Position numbers and translations under genes: made by a program
Shown here: one piece after another, positions 26,770-38,304 of the stretch
Layout: the number at the start of each line of letters is the position of its first letter
Position numbering within the stretch: position 1 is the stretch's first letter
Notes under the pieces: model-generated
The model's database searches: none
Seen by the model: the letters and a program-made list of their open reading frames with translations, nothing else
Told to the model about the DNA's origin: nothing
Origin: Liopterus haemorrhoidalis
Lineage: Eukaryota > Arthropoda > Insecta > Coleoptera > Dytiscidae
Direction: 5' to 3'
DNA length: 64,000 bases
NCBI GenBank assembly: GCA_963971575.1
Contig: OZ020616.1
Span: 2,128,924 to 2,192,923 of the forward strand

Positions 26770-27400
26770 CTTTTTTTAACACTATTTTATGGATATTCCC
26801 CCTGCAAATGTCTTAAGTTTTATAGTTAATTCACCTTAAATACTTAATAAGTTTTCTTCTATCAAGAAATACGTTCAAAATGTGAAATCTCGTCCCATTT
26901 TAAAATGCAAAAAATTTGACAGCTGTCACCTTCTGAAATCTTGTAAGCATATTTCCAATAATGGCCCAGATTCTTTGAAAAATGTTTTCTGATGCCTCAA
27001 AATATTATCTCGCACGTCAAATAAGCTATCTTGAACCATTATCACCACTTAACACTTTGATTAACCCTGAAATTTTTAATATCTATAAATCTTTTTTAAC
27101 ACTATTTTATGGAAATTCGCCCTGCAAATGTCTTAAACTTTATCGTTAATTCACCTTAAATCCTTAATTAGTATTCTTCTGTCAAGAAACACGTTCAAAA
27201 TGTGAAATCTCCTCCCATTTTAAAATGCAAAAAATTTGACAGCTGTCACCTTCTGACATCTTGTAAGCATATTTCCAATAATGGCCCAGATTCTTTGAAA
27301 AATGTTTTCTGATACCTCAAAATATTATCTCGCACGTCCAAAAAGCTATCCTGAACCATTATTACCATTTAACACTTTGATTCTCGCCGTAAATATTCTG
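26770..27400. repeat. two-copy tandem repeat, 320-bp period
   Basis: The unit beginning 'ttttttaacactattttatg' at about 26774 recurs at about 27094 with few changes, through 'gacagctgtcaccttctga' and 'atgttttctgat'. No coding function recognised. Confidence 0.85.
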
Positions 27401-27806
27401 GACCGGCCGTCTTGTATTAAGAATATTTTTGAATTATCGTCTGATAAAACCTGTCCGTGCCGATCAATGGTGACTTTGATTCGACACGGTTTCGAGGAAA
27501 AAATGCATGATTTTTATCAATAAAAATTAGTCAGTACCCCCTGTCGAAATAAAATTAAACCTAAGCACTAAAAAAATATCACCCGGATAAGACGGCGGTT
27601 CATTTTCCTCTCTCCGCGATACCGGAAAAATGAAGATACCCCAGAAGTTGAATAGAACATATATACCAACACTTGTACAATATAATAGTAGATTGTAAAA
27701 TTAATTCTGACAATTAAATGTATAAACAAAATCATTTGTTTTTGTCTATAAACTGTTTATTGTCATAGGGCACCAGATAGGTATAAATATCTGTTAATTT
27801 TTACTT

Positions 27807-27812
27807 TTTATT
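27807..27812 (-). terminator. likely poly(A) signal of MOCS1B
   Basis: AATAAA on the - strand about 167 bases beyond the stop codon. Confidence 0.4.
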
Positions 27813-27978
27813 TTATGTGAAGTGAAAAATAAAATCTTGTATGCACCATTGGCGTTACTGGATGAATACGCCCATCGAGCGACATCCATCCGTCGGGCTA
27901 CCTCGCTCTCCGGGTGTAATTATCTTAGTAACACCCATGATGCATAAATAGCTATTAATTTAATTGCACGTCAAGAAG

Positions 27979-28538
27979 TTAAATAGTTCTGTTAAAATCA
28001 CCTCTTGTGCCTCCGGTCTTTTGAAGTAATTTAATATCTGTAATAGTCATTTCGTGGCTTACAGCCTTACACATATCATAAACTGTCAATGCTGCGACAG
28101 ATACAGCTGTGAGAGCTTCCATTTCGACTCCAGTTTTACCTTCACATCTGACTCTCGCTTTGATTAACACATACTGTTCTTGCTTCAAAGATGCTTCTAC
28201 TTTAACTGAATTTATCGTAATATTATGACACAATGGAATTAAATCTGATGTTTTCTTCGCGGCTAATATCCCAGCTAATTGTGCTATTGTTAAAACATCT
28301 CCTTTCTTAATATTGTTTTCTTTTATTAAACTATATATTTGGCTTCCAACATTGACAGTAGCCTGCGCTGTTGCCGTTCGTATTGTTGGTAATTTGCTAG
28401 AAACGTCCACCATTTTAGCTTTTCCTTCTTCATTGACGTGTGTAAGTGTTGCATCAGTTGAATATAATCGTTTCTCTAATTTTTTATTTAGCAAATTTTG
28501 TATTAAATTATTTTTATTAAAGTGTATTTGTTGTTTTT
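27979..28538 (-). CDS. MOCS1: MOCS1B exon (MoaC domain)
   Basis: Acceptor TTTCAG, joined in frame to QHA of the upstream exon, giving [10 protein letters not shown]. The MoaC domain covers about the last 160 residues, with [21 protein letters not shown] and [13 protein letters not shown]. The usual LIPLCHP has Asn for Pro. Confidence 0.95.
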
Positions 28539-31500
28539 CTGAAACAAAAAATTTAGTCTCATCATAATAATAATGAAAATAGGTACAAATCAATCCCTTA
28601 TTGGACGTATGTAATGCCCAGGACCAGATAGATGTGGCAACACCCTCAGGGCCGAATTAACTCTTTGAGGCACGGAATTTTATAAAATAAAAAATCAGTG
28701 GCCACCACAGGACCGACCGCCATTACAAAGTACTTGTTTAATTTATGCTGCTTTATCAAAAATGTCTCAAATAAAAGTTATTGCTTTTATAGCAACTTTT
28801 GTTGCAAAAATAAAAAATTTGCATTGACAGTTTTTAAGAAAACTGCGCAATGATTACATATGAATTTAAAATAATTAGCTGTGGCCACCACAGGACCGAC
28901 CGCCGTCACAAAGTACTTGTATAAAATACATTCTAGCAGCAGAGTACAAATAACTTGGCCCAATATTTTCTAACAGAGATATAATTAATCATAACCATGG
29001 AAACGTTAAATATAAGTATGAAAAAATAGATTTCGAAAATTTTTTCAAAAGTGTTTCGTTTTATTAAAAAATGTCTCGAATAAAAGTTGTTAGTTATTGC
29101 TTTTATAGCAACTTTTGGTAAATAACTTTTTTCAAAATATTTCTCTGTTGTGAAATATTCGCAAAAATCTTAAAACCGACACAAGTAAACTCCCATTTCT
29201 AGTTAACCAATTTTTACCAAAAGTTGTTTGGTAAAAAAAAAAGCTTAAATATAAAGTTTCATAAAAACCTTTAGCCGAAATTGCTCTGCACGTGTACACG
29301 GACCGACAGACAGACAGTAGTTTAATCAAGATTTAAAATAACAATCAAATACGTCTTATATTTTATTGTAACAGTAATATGTAGGGATTTTAAAGGAAAG
29401 TTAAAAAAAAAAATATATACAAAAACAAAACTAAAATATTTATTTGAAATATAAAAATACATATTTTTTCAGTATTAATACTTCTATGCAATGTTAGTAT
29501 AATAAAAACTATTTATTGGTTTTCTTAAGTAGAAAATTAATAAAAACTAAGAGATAGCTACATTTTAAGAACACAGTAAAACAACTCTGTAATTGTAACA
29601 ACCCTCGATTTAACAGACCTCGATTTAACGAACTTCCGATTTAATAAAAATTATCAGTCATAAGCGGCTGCTTTCGGCATGCAAGTACGGCTCTTCACTC
29701 CTGTCAGTCCGTTAAATCGAGGTTCTGTTGTATTTATATTACTTAATAGCTTTATATAAAATTTATAGAACATTATAATAATAATAATCTAATCTAATTA
29801 TTGCACAACCAATATAGATATGTTATAAACTATAATTTTAATAATTCTAACAAAAGAATCATAAATCTATAAAAAAAAATAACTAAAAATCTCTTTATTT
29901 AAAAATATATTAGCATTTTTATTATCCTCCTATAAGGATCATAGGACGATTTTTCATATGGGATAGATTAAACATGCCTGCAAATAAAAAAAATATATTA
30001 TGACGCGTTTTTTGTAAAAAAATATGGCAAAAACTTTTGTCCTCCACCATATCTCACACAGGGGTTTAAATAGGAATATAAGTAACCGCGTTACGACGTC
30101 TTTTCTTGGGACATGTAAAAATTACACAAAAAATAACTTTTCTGAATATAATTAAATCCTCCAAAGAGAAATAATATGCCATGAAAATATCGAAATGGTT
30201 CACAATATAATAATCTAATACACAAAAATAATGAAACTTCACATGGATATAGGGGAAAACTTTTTCGGGTAAAACTATTTTTTCTTTAATTAATAATGTG
30301 GAAGAAATAAAAATCAGATATGCAGAACCCAGACTCAAAATTCCTGTTGACCGGTGTAATCTTCGATTTACAAGATATGTAATAATATACTATTCTAAAG
30401 AAATTTCAAGGAAATTTTTAGTTTTTCATTGTATTTTTAATTCTTTTTGACTGTCTGTCAATATAATAGCAACAAAAATATGGTAAATATATTAGTAAAA
30501 ATTAATATCTCTGCCTGAAAAACTAGAAGGGCCTTTAAATATATCAACTGATGATTTAGGCAAAATTTGGATGGGGTACGTGCTGTTTTCAGACGTAAAA
30601 AATCACTTTCCATAAAATGCAACGAGCAAACGTGAATGCATGGGCTTTTGGGACCATAAAAACCTACGATCCACTTTCTCTCTGCCTCCAAACGTCGTTT
30701 CACTTGATATTTTTTTTTTCGATTTAGGTAAATTATGGAATGTTTAAGAGGGATTATTCCTTATTCACGATTTACATTGCGGCACACAACAAAATTGATT
30801 GTTTTTTTTTTATTCACAAAAATAAAACACAAACAACAAAAAAACACGTATTTCTCCATTGAACAAAACAAAACAATGTCACTTTCGTATCTTCCGCAAA
30901 TTGCCACCAGATGTCAGGGCGTTTAGGAAGTTTCCCCTATTATGGTATGACACACGGACGTAGTGAAATACAACTTTAAATAAATATTTCCCACTCAAAA
31001 TTAACAATCCTCCACGTGAAAAATAATACAATAAAACATAAGAAAGTAAATTTAATCTAAATGAAGCGTAGTTTAAGGAACAATTAATAATTTTTAAAAA
31101 ACTTTTGATTTTGACGCGATATCGCAGATATTTGGGTCCTCGGTTGACTATTTTCAGTAAAAAGCTCAAAATGGTTAAAATTAAATACTGTATACCTGCA
31201 TGTTGTTTCTTTTTCCTTCGGACTGCAGCAGCTATTAAGGCAGTTAAGTCATCTTCTTTACAGTGAGATCTGATTGCGTCTCTCAGTGACACTTCCGTAT
31301 TACCAAATAAACATACTTTTAAATTTCCATCGGCAGTGATACGCAAACGATTACAAGAACCACAGAAATGCTCACTCATAGACGTTATGAAACCAACTTG
31401 ACCAACAAATCCAGGCACTTTATAAGCCTAAAATAAAAAATCATCACTAAAAAATACAAAAATCACTATAGAGGTTTGGTAAATATTTTCGGACTGCCTA

Positions 31501-34500
31501 CATTGCATAATACCTACGTATTACGCGTAGTAAGAAGCTAAGAATATCGATTTGATATAATGCAGCTAGTCATTTGTTAGTTGACTGCTGTTGACTTTGT
31601 TTCGCTAAGTTATTTCGGTTATTTTATAGCAGTTTTTGTAATTCGATTTTTTTTACCCTGTATAAATCGCAAGTAAATGCCTAATTAAGCAAGTAAAATA
31701 AACTAATTACAATAAAAGAAACCATAAACATCTGTAAAACAATTATAAAAGGTAGCGAGTATTTAAAGTCTGTTTACGTCAGGCAATTATAAAGGATAGC
31801 GAATATTTAAAGTCTCAATACAAAAGTTTTCGTCAAGCAATACAAAAAAAAATTAAATTTTATCGCGAAATTGGATAATCTGATTGGTTGAATTCAAACT
31901 TAATAAATACAATTATTTTTCGTCGTTGCAATGACATTAAAGAGGTAAATCTTTAATAAGTTAATTGTATCTCTAATAAATTGTTATGTCCAATAATTTA
32001 ATTTATTTATTTATAAATAAAGAAGCACGTACAACGTTTATATTATTTTCATTTTACCATCATAATTCCATTCAGACTTCTTTAAAAAAACATAATTGTA
32101 CCAATTTTCCTTAAACAATTAAGACCTTAGTAACAGGCGATAAAAGAAGGAGAAATTATAAAAACGCGAGTCAAAATATCACAGACCGAAAATTTTATTT
32201 CTTAAACCACCTGTAAAGATTTTTTTTTGATAAATAAAATTTATTTTATTATATTAGGTGTACCAGAAAGTTTTTTCGTTTTTATTATTAGTGCAGTATG
32301 CGCACTAATCACGACTTATTCGCTGAATTGAACAGATGTCTTTTGCATTTTGCTTAAACTCTGTAATTTTGAGTCCCTAATTATTGTTTTCGTTTCATTT
32401 TAAACCCTTGCATTTTAAAATGGCGGAAAATTTTTCATCAAAACATTTTTTATGCTGCTTAATGTTGTATGAGTACCATAAAAAAAAATTTGCTACAGTT
32501 GCTACATAAAACATTTGCACTGTTTATGGTAATAAACTAAGAGTACGCACGTGTCAACAGTGGTTTAAAAAATTTAAATCAGGAAATTTCTGCTTGGATG
32601 ATGAACTTCGATCTGGAAAGCCCTATAAAGGAATAATTTATTATGAGATGTTAAAACCGGGGCAAAGTGTTAATTCTGATCTCTACTGTGAACAATTGGA
32701 TCGACTGAATCAGAACTTGACCAGAAATCGGCCAGAAATTGTGAATAGAAGAGGAGTTATTCTTAAAGGCGACAATGCCTGATCTCATCCATCAAAAAAA
32801 TTTATGTGAAGTGTGAATTTTCACACATTTCAGGGTTTTGCAGGTATTTAGTAAGTGAATGATGATTATTTTGGATGCGAAAACAAATTTTATATTTAAA
32901 TATTTTTTTTGTTAATTTTAATTCGAACGCCTAATACCATTATTTAAGTTTCTAAATATGTGCAGTATTTTTTTTTTTTTAATATATAGCAAGGTTCATT
33001 TTTAAAAATTGGGCCTATGGCTTCCATTGGTTGTTATAAGTTCCGTCCCTCTGATTTTGTGTACATTGAAACAGAATTAAATTATAATTTAAACAATTTC
33101 CACTGGTTATTAAATTTACGCTTTTAAAAATTAAATGCAACATTTGCCAAAATATAACTAGAATTTTGAAAAAATAATTTAAACAATATAAAAATTAAAA
33201 AATATATATAGTCTCTTCTCACAGGGTTCGATCCCTTTCGGATCGGGTTACTTGGTTGAAAAATCAACGACTAATACCACTACACCAGCACACGCATTCC
33301 AGTGTGGCATGTTACAAAGCTATAACTTTTGTACATTATTAGCAAAAAATCACAAAAAATGCGTTTTTCTCCAAAAACATAATCTGATCAAAAATTCCTG
33401 TTGTACTATTCCGGTTCACACCAATGTACATTACTTAGAATTTTTTCAGATTTTTAGTTTAGTTTAAACCATGTGGGCTACAAGGTGTGGGACAAAAAAT
33501 TTTTTGCACAATTTTGGCAAAAACCGCTTCAAAATAATTTATTTTGCAAAAATAAAAATTTGATCGTTAATCCACGTACCAAGGGCTTTCATTTGATACC
33601 CTACTCAGAATTATAAAAAAATATTTTTTTTTTCGATGAGCACATATTTGTTTATATGTTTAGGGGGATATGTTTTTTAGATGTTTTAGTATTTTTCCTA
33701 TGTGCGGGTCAAAGAGTTGTATAAACATGCCAAATTTCAACTCTCTAGGTTTAGCCGTTTGGCTACAATTTTTACCGAACAGACAGACAGACAGACGACA
33801 AAATGACGGTATAAGGGTTTTTTGGTCATACCTACAAAACCCTAAAAAGACACATGAAAAAATTTCCGAGCTTGATAGGGAAACCCACCCTACTCACCAG
33901 ACATTTCACCCTCCGACTATCACTTATTTCGGTCACTGGAACACTTTTTAAGAAACAAGACACTTACAGATATGAACCATGTTAAAATGAGACTTGAACA
34001 ATTTTTTCTTTCAAAAAATCAAGAATTTTATAAATCGGGAATATTATCTCTTCCTGATAAATGGCAGAGTGTTATAGATCACAATGGTAACTATTTTACT
34101 CAATTAAGTACATTTATTTCTTTCGATTTGTTTCTATTTTAATAATACCGAATAAACGAAAAAACTTTTCGGTACACCTAATATTAATAATATATTATTA
34201 CTGCCTGAGATATAGCAACAAAAATGCCGACACGACAATTTGGAAACTGCTGATTATAAAAGTACAATAAAAAATATTTACCTTTGATGTATCATTCGGT
34301 CCATTTGGTAAAGGATGAAAATCACTCCATTTTTCTCTAATAATACGTAACATATCCTGATATGTTACCATTTTTTGGTCATCCCATCCATTGCCAGAAA
34401 ACGGCATATATTCGATAAATCGTACATCTATATGTCTGTCTTTAGTCATATTAACAAAATCACAAATTTCGTCGGCGTTAAAATCTTTCATTATAACACA

Positions 34501-37437
34501 ATTAACTTTAACAGGTTGGTAACCTAGTTGTATCGCTAAATCAATCCCAGCTATTACTCGTTCCCAGCCTCTTCGACGAGTAATCTGTTCGTATTTTTTT
34601 GAATTGAGTGTATCTAAACTAACATTTATAACATCAAGCCCCGCACGTTGCAATGATACTAATTGTTTTGTGAGCATTAAACCGTTTGTTGTTATCGCTA
34701 ATTCCTTTAAACCTTTAATTTGTTTCAAAGATGCTGGAAACCAGAATAATATATAAGCAAAAAGTTTAATTAATCGTAATTGTAATGGTGATTAGTGAAA
34801 AATTTTGTACCGTTTACAGATATTTGTGCAAAAAAAGAAAGAATTTGCATTGAAAGTTTTTAAGAAAATGGCGCAATGATTACATATCGGCCATGACTAG
34901 AGAAATATTTTAAAAATTATAATATATTTTATTAAAAAATTGATGTGACGTGTGAATTTTCATACACTGCAGGGTTTCGCAGGTATATAATACTTGAAGG
35001 CGGCATGCTGAGTGTGTAGGACAAATTTTGCTTTGTAGTAATCACGGCAAAATGAACGATATTTTTAAAATAATTTATCGTCTGTTAAGAGCTTTAAAAA
35101 CAAATTTTATGTTAAAATATTTTTTTATTAATATTAATTCGAAAACCTAATACCATTATTTAGGTTTCTAAATATGTGCAGATTTTTTTTTTATATAGCA
35201 AGGTTCATTAAGATTTTGAAAATTGCGCCTATGGCTTTCATTGGTTGTTTTAAGTAATATGCTCCGTCCCTCTGGTTTCGTATACATGACACATAGAATA
35301 AAAATATAATTCCAACAATTCTGGTTATTAAATGTACGTTCTTAAAAATTAAATGCAACATTTGCCAAAATATAATATTGACAAAATAATTTAAACAAAA
35401 TAAAGATAGAATAAAACAAAAAATAAAATTGTCTCCTCTGCCCGGAAGCGAACCCTAGTTTACTGGGTAGCAAGCGAACAAGCTAACCATCAGACCAGGA
35501 TACGCCTTCTAGTATAGTGTGTTACATAACTATAACTTTTGTACATCGTCAACAAAAAAACACAAATATGCGTTTTTTTCCGAAAACATATTCTGATTAA
35601 AAATTCCTGTTGTACTATTCCGGTTCACACCAATGTGCATTTTTTCAGATTTTTAGTTTAAACCATCAGGGTGTGGGACAAATTTTTTTTGCACAATTTT
35701 GGCAAAAATCGCTTCAAAATAATTTATTTTGCAAAAATAAAATTTTGATCGTTAATCCACGTACTAAGGGCTTTCATTTGATACCTTACTCAGAATTTTA
35801 AAATACTATTTTTTTTTCGATGAGCACATATTTGTTTATATTTTTAGGGGAATGTGTTTTTTAGATGTTTTAGTATTTTTCCTATATGCGGGTCAAAGAG
35901 TTGTATAAGCATGCCAAATTTCAACTTTCTAGGTTTAGCCGTTTGGCTACAATTTTTATCGAACAGACAGACAGAGAAAAAAATGACGGTATAAGGGTTT
36001 TTTTGGTCATACCTACAAAACCCTAAAAAGAAAGAATTTGCATTGAATCGCTCCTTCGAATTAAAAAACAGAGTATAGTTATATCAAGAACACATTGATC
36101 GCGTAATAGGAGAACTTAGTATACTTTATTATTATAAATGCTGTAATAATAATACTAGATTTATATATAATTTTATTATCTAATAATAGTTAAACAAAGT
36201 ATGAGTATTGCCAACTTACCTACTATATCTACTAAGTCTTTTCTAGTTGTTGGCTCCCCTCCTGTTAATCTTATTTTTGTAACGCCTTCATTAACAAATA
36301 ATTGTGCCAAATATATCACTTCGTCAGTTGTCAGTAGATGAGATTTTGGAGATAATTTAACTCCTTCGCTAGGCATACAGTATTGGCCTGAAATGTTCAA
36401 CAAAAATGATTTAAACAAACACTTTTTTTTATATTGTTTAGCAAATGCCCACTTCAATGATTGAAAAAATTGAGTTCATGAACTAAGAAATGAATTATAG
36501 AATCTGAATAAAGTAACACGAACACCGAATGGGATCAATTTAATATGCTTCAATTTCGATTTAAGCTTACTGTTAACTGCTTAAAATATCTTTAAAATAA
36601 TTGAAATTTGGTTTCTCTATATTTAAAATAAAACATAATTAAAAAATAAACAGTCATTTCAAAGGTCATTTGTAATTTATCACAACAAAATTGCAAAATA
36701 AATAAATTAATGAAATAAAATAAAATTAAAATAATGTGTACTTACTTTTTAAATTATCTACTAAAGATTAAACGAAAGTATAATAATAAAGACAATTAGA
36801 TATAAAAAATAAAAATAAAATAATTATTCTTTATGTATCTATTCCACAAAAACCTTGAGAAACATTATTTCAAATTTATTTAATTGCAGGCCATTATTAT
36901 TTTTTTTATATATACCTTTTGAAACACAGAAATAGTAATAAAATCACGTGAAAGATTGTCGCTACCCTATTGGCTGTTGCATGAATTTAACGACAACAGA
37001 TCAACGTGCGTTATTACTATCTCTTTATTCTGAATAAAGTATAGCTACAACCTTACATCTTAAATTGCATCTCTCAGTAAGAGATATTCTTAAGTAGGTA
37101 TGATGTCTGCCAAAAGTATCAGTTAGAGTGGACTTTTGCTCAACTGGAGAACTCCGAGTTTCAGTTTGGACTGGGTAATCATCTTGCTCCAAAGGTTCAG
37201 GTTGCACCTGTTGTATACATTGGGCTTTATATGCCGGTCCAGTCTGAAATTTGCAATAGTTATTTCTCTACAAATTGTATTAAAATTCCATTTCATGTCA
37301 ACCTTTGCTGGATTCAAATAATAGATTAATCTCTAGCTAATAAAATAGACATTTTATATTTAGTTCATATTTATAGTTCAAAATTTCGAGTTGTTTACTA
37401 AAACGTCAAAAGAAAATCTGATTAATATTTTTCCCAT
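27979..37437 (-). CDS. MOCS1: molybdenum cofactor biosynthesis protein 1 (MOCS1A/MOCS1B)
   Basis: Catalyses the first steps of molybdenum cofactor synthesis, GTP to cyclic pyranopterin monophosphate. MOCS1A is the radical-SAM (MoaA-like) part and MOCS1B the MoaC-like part. Exons in gene order: 37057-37243, 36220-36387, 34282-34733, 31196-31427, then either 29922-29977 (MOCS1A end) or 27979-28538 (MoaC). Visible motifs: CNLRCQYC (C-x3-C-x2-C cluster), LTGGEP, FIEYMPF, and the second Fe-S site CGSC...LKVC (C-x2-C-x13-C). The MoaC exon shows [34 protein letters not shown] and KTGGTRG. Without an N-terminal exon the fused form is 532 aa and the MOCS1A form 364 aa. The 5' end is uncertain: no ATG lies in frame in the first firm exon, and 37399-37437 is only a candidate. 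It is head-to-head with NRDE2. Confidence 0.95.
28690..28870 (-). mobile_element. HINE family H2, 3' end fragment
   Basis: Holds the terminal AGTGGCCACCACAGGACCGACCGCC block and a short internal part; the microsatellite half is missing. It adjoins another copy. Confidence 0.55.
28871..29320 (-). mobile_element. HINE family H2, partial copy
   Basis: Runs from 'agctgtggccaccacaggac' through 'accatggaaacgtt' and 'cgtgtacacggaccgacaga'. It lacks the family's 5' subterminal repeat. In the MOCS1 intron before the MoaC exon. Confidence 0.6.
29598..29730. mobile_element. Tigger/pogo-like MITE
   Basis: Inverted ends ACAACCCTCGATTTAAC and GTTAAATCGAGGTTCTGTTG resemble Tigger termini. TA adjoins both ends. 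Confidence 0.6.
29894..29899 (-). terminator. poly(A) signal AATAAA for the MOCS1A transcript
   Basis: A canonical AATAAA on the - strand, about 22 bases past the MOCS1A stop, suggesting that exon is a true alternative terminal exon. Confidence 0.6.
29922..29977 (-). CDS. MOCS1: MOCS1A alternative last exon, Gly-Gly end
   Basis: A 56-base exon behind a TTTGCAG acceptor. Joined to the previous exon's G it reads [18 protein letters not shown] and stop. The C-terminal double glycine is the hallmark of functional MOCS1A/MoaA. Confidence 0.9.
30530..30835 (-). pseudogene. THAP-domain pseudogene
   Basis: Reads CCVPQCKS, a stop, then TFHNLPKS, a frameshift, then [14 protein letters not shown] and [14 protein letters not shown]. 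All THAP landmarks are present in order (CxxC, FHxxP, W, CxxH) but are broken by two stops and a shift. It lies in a MOCS1 intron on the same strand. Confidence 0.65.
31196..31427 (-). CDS. MOCS1: MOCS1 exon, C-terminal Fe-S domain
   Basis: [20 protein letters not shown] through [12 protein letters not shown] to RRKKKQHA. It ends with one G (phase 1), which fits both downstream alternatives. Confidence 0.96.
31735..31845. repeat. short tandem duplication, about 44 bp
   Basis: 'caattataaaaggtagcgag' with its 'tatttaaagtct' tail occurs twice in tandem, in a MOCS1 intron. Confidence 0.6.
32802..33843 (-). mobile_element. HINE family H1, copy B (nested in mariner)
   Basis: Read on the - strand: AGGGTTTTGTAGGTATGACC, a GTCT microsatellite (about 33780-33798), a long conserved block, a tRNA-like module, then ACCTGCAAAACCCTGAAATG and a hairpin. 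A-runs flank both ends (AAAAAT and AAAAAG). Confidence 0.75.
33211..33297 (-). other. tRNA-like module in copy B
   Basis: Read on the - strand it has an A-box-like TGGTGTAGTGGTATTAG and a B-box-like GGGATCGAACCC with pairing flanks (AGGG/CCCT). The anticodon arm is irregular, so I do not call a functional tRNA. Confidence 0.5.
34282..34733 (-). CDS. MOCS1: MOCS1 exon, radical-SAM barrel
   Basis: Holds [39 protein letters not shown] and [14 protein letters not shown]. Confidence 0.96.
34941..36024 (-). mobile_element. HINE family H1, copy C
   Basis: Complete 1084-bp copy between A-runs, with both subterminal repeats (AGGGTTTCGCAGGTATA and TACCTACAAAACCCT). It lies in a MOCS1 intron. Confidence 0.75.
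35431..35512 (-). other. tRNA-like module in copy C
   Basis: On the - strand: TGGTCTGATGGTTAG (A-box-like), then CTAGGGTTCGCTTCCGGG (T-arm-like, four of five pairs). It is unrelated in detail to the module of copy B. Confidence 0.5.
36220..36387 (-). CDS. MOCS1: MOCS1 exon, QYCMP to GGEP
   Basis: Supplies [11 protein letters not shown], the [17 protein letters not shown] helix and [18 protein letters not shown]. Confidence 0.95.
37057..37243 (-). CDS. MOCS1: MOCS1 exon with radical-SAM cysteines
   Basis: Ends [19 protein letters not shown] then CNLRC. The last T is joined to GC of the next exon to make the second cysteine. Confidence 0.9.
37399..37437 (-). CDS. MOCS1: MOCS1 candidate first coding exon
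   Basis: ATG then 13 codons reading [13 protein letters not shown], followed by GTAAAC in a phase that joins the next exon in frame. The peptide is short with some mitochondrial-presequence character. There is no family conservation to support it. Confidence 0.3.
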
Positions 37438-37563
37438 GATGTTTTAATACCGTTTGGAAAAAATATTGTATACGAGTGAATAAAGTAGTAAATTACTCCT
37501 TGGCGATAATTATCGCCTGTGGATGTCCCTCAAACGCTAAAATCATCGCACGCCAGCTAAATA

Positions 37564-37584
37564 CTCCCTCCGTCCGAAAATATG
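37564..37584 (+). mobile_element. solo terminus resembling Stowaway MITEs
   Basis: After a TA, CTCCCTCCGTCCGAAAATA matches the terminus known from plant Stowaway (Tc1/mariner) MITEs. No matching right end was found. Confidence 0.3.
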
Positions 37585-38221
37585 GTATATATTTTGATTT
37601 TTTTTTGTTGTCCGAAAATATTATTTGCATTTACAATTTTTGCGCAAATAACCTTTGTTGCTGTGCGCCAAGAATTTTAACAGCATTTACAATTTTAATT
37701 AATCAGAATGATTTTATTTATGAAATAGTTACAAATATTTTGTAAAACAAAGAATAATACAAAAAGTTTTAATTTAAAAAGGACGTATTTGTCTCCACAG
37801 CTTGTATGGAACATGATGTTGTTTGTAATCGTCCCTTACGATGAAGTTTTGCCTTATTAATGTGCGGAACCTTATAAGAATTCCCTCCTTTTGCTCACAT
37901 GATTGCTTCTAGACAAGTTTGTAATGTTAGAAGAACATTATCAAGGGTTTGTATGTTTAATGCATTAAATGCTTTTGTACGCATTCAATCAGTTCGTCGG
38001 TTGTATTCGGTGAAGCTGTATGTTGTAATGGCGCGTCTACATCGAGGCAACACGGTGGCGTGCGACCGTTCGACATGTCGCATGCTACCAATGTGCAGCG
38101 GTCTGATGGGAGCCGTACGAGATTCATGATTTATATAAAAAACAACAACATAACAATTTCATAGCAAGTGAATTTTATGTTGAACACGACAGAAATTCAG
38201 AAATCAAGGTCGCCGCTTGCC
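37585..38221. other. MOCS1-NRDE2 intergenic DNA, no gene called
   Basis: An open frame at 37899-38129 has no recognised domain. A perfect 16-bp palindrome GGCGATAATTATCGCC lies just before it at about 37502. Confidence 0.35.
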
Positions 38222-38304
38222 GGTCACCATGGTGTAATGGTCAATATACTGGCGTGTTGACTGTTAGACCAGGATGGCTCGGGTTCGAATCCCGAGTTGT
38301 ACCA
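38222..38304 (+). other. tRNA-derived sequence (SINE head or tRNA pseudogene)
   Basis: GGTCACCATGGTGTAATGGT resembles a tRNA 5' half with an A box, and GGGTTCGAATCCCGAG is a perfect T arm. The acceptor stem does not pair fully and the anticodon stem is poor. No A-rich tail follows. Confidence 0.55.

Larger units (their letters stand above)
32254..34181 (+). mobile_element. mariner element, internally deleted, split by HINE copy B
   Basis: Ends TTAGGTGTACCAGAAAGTTT and AAACTTTTCGGTACACCTAA are inverted repeats flanked by TA (32252-32253, 34182-34183). Coding pieces fit mariner: [12 protein letters not shown] with DDELRSGKP, then after an internal deletion [20 protein letters not shown] and KGDNA. 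Beyond the 1042-bp insertion come KISELDRE and [16 protein letters not shown]. The transposase is dead. It lies in a MOCS1 intron. Confidence 0.85.

Noticed and set aside
37123..37317. Alternative ATG frame over the first firm MOCS1 exon
   Set aside because: It is out of frame with the radical-SAM motif and runs into nonsense after the exon.
37899..38129. 76-codon frame upstream of NRDE2
   Set aside because: No domain or homology recognised; the region looks like non-coding or transposon-derived DNA.
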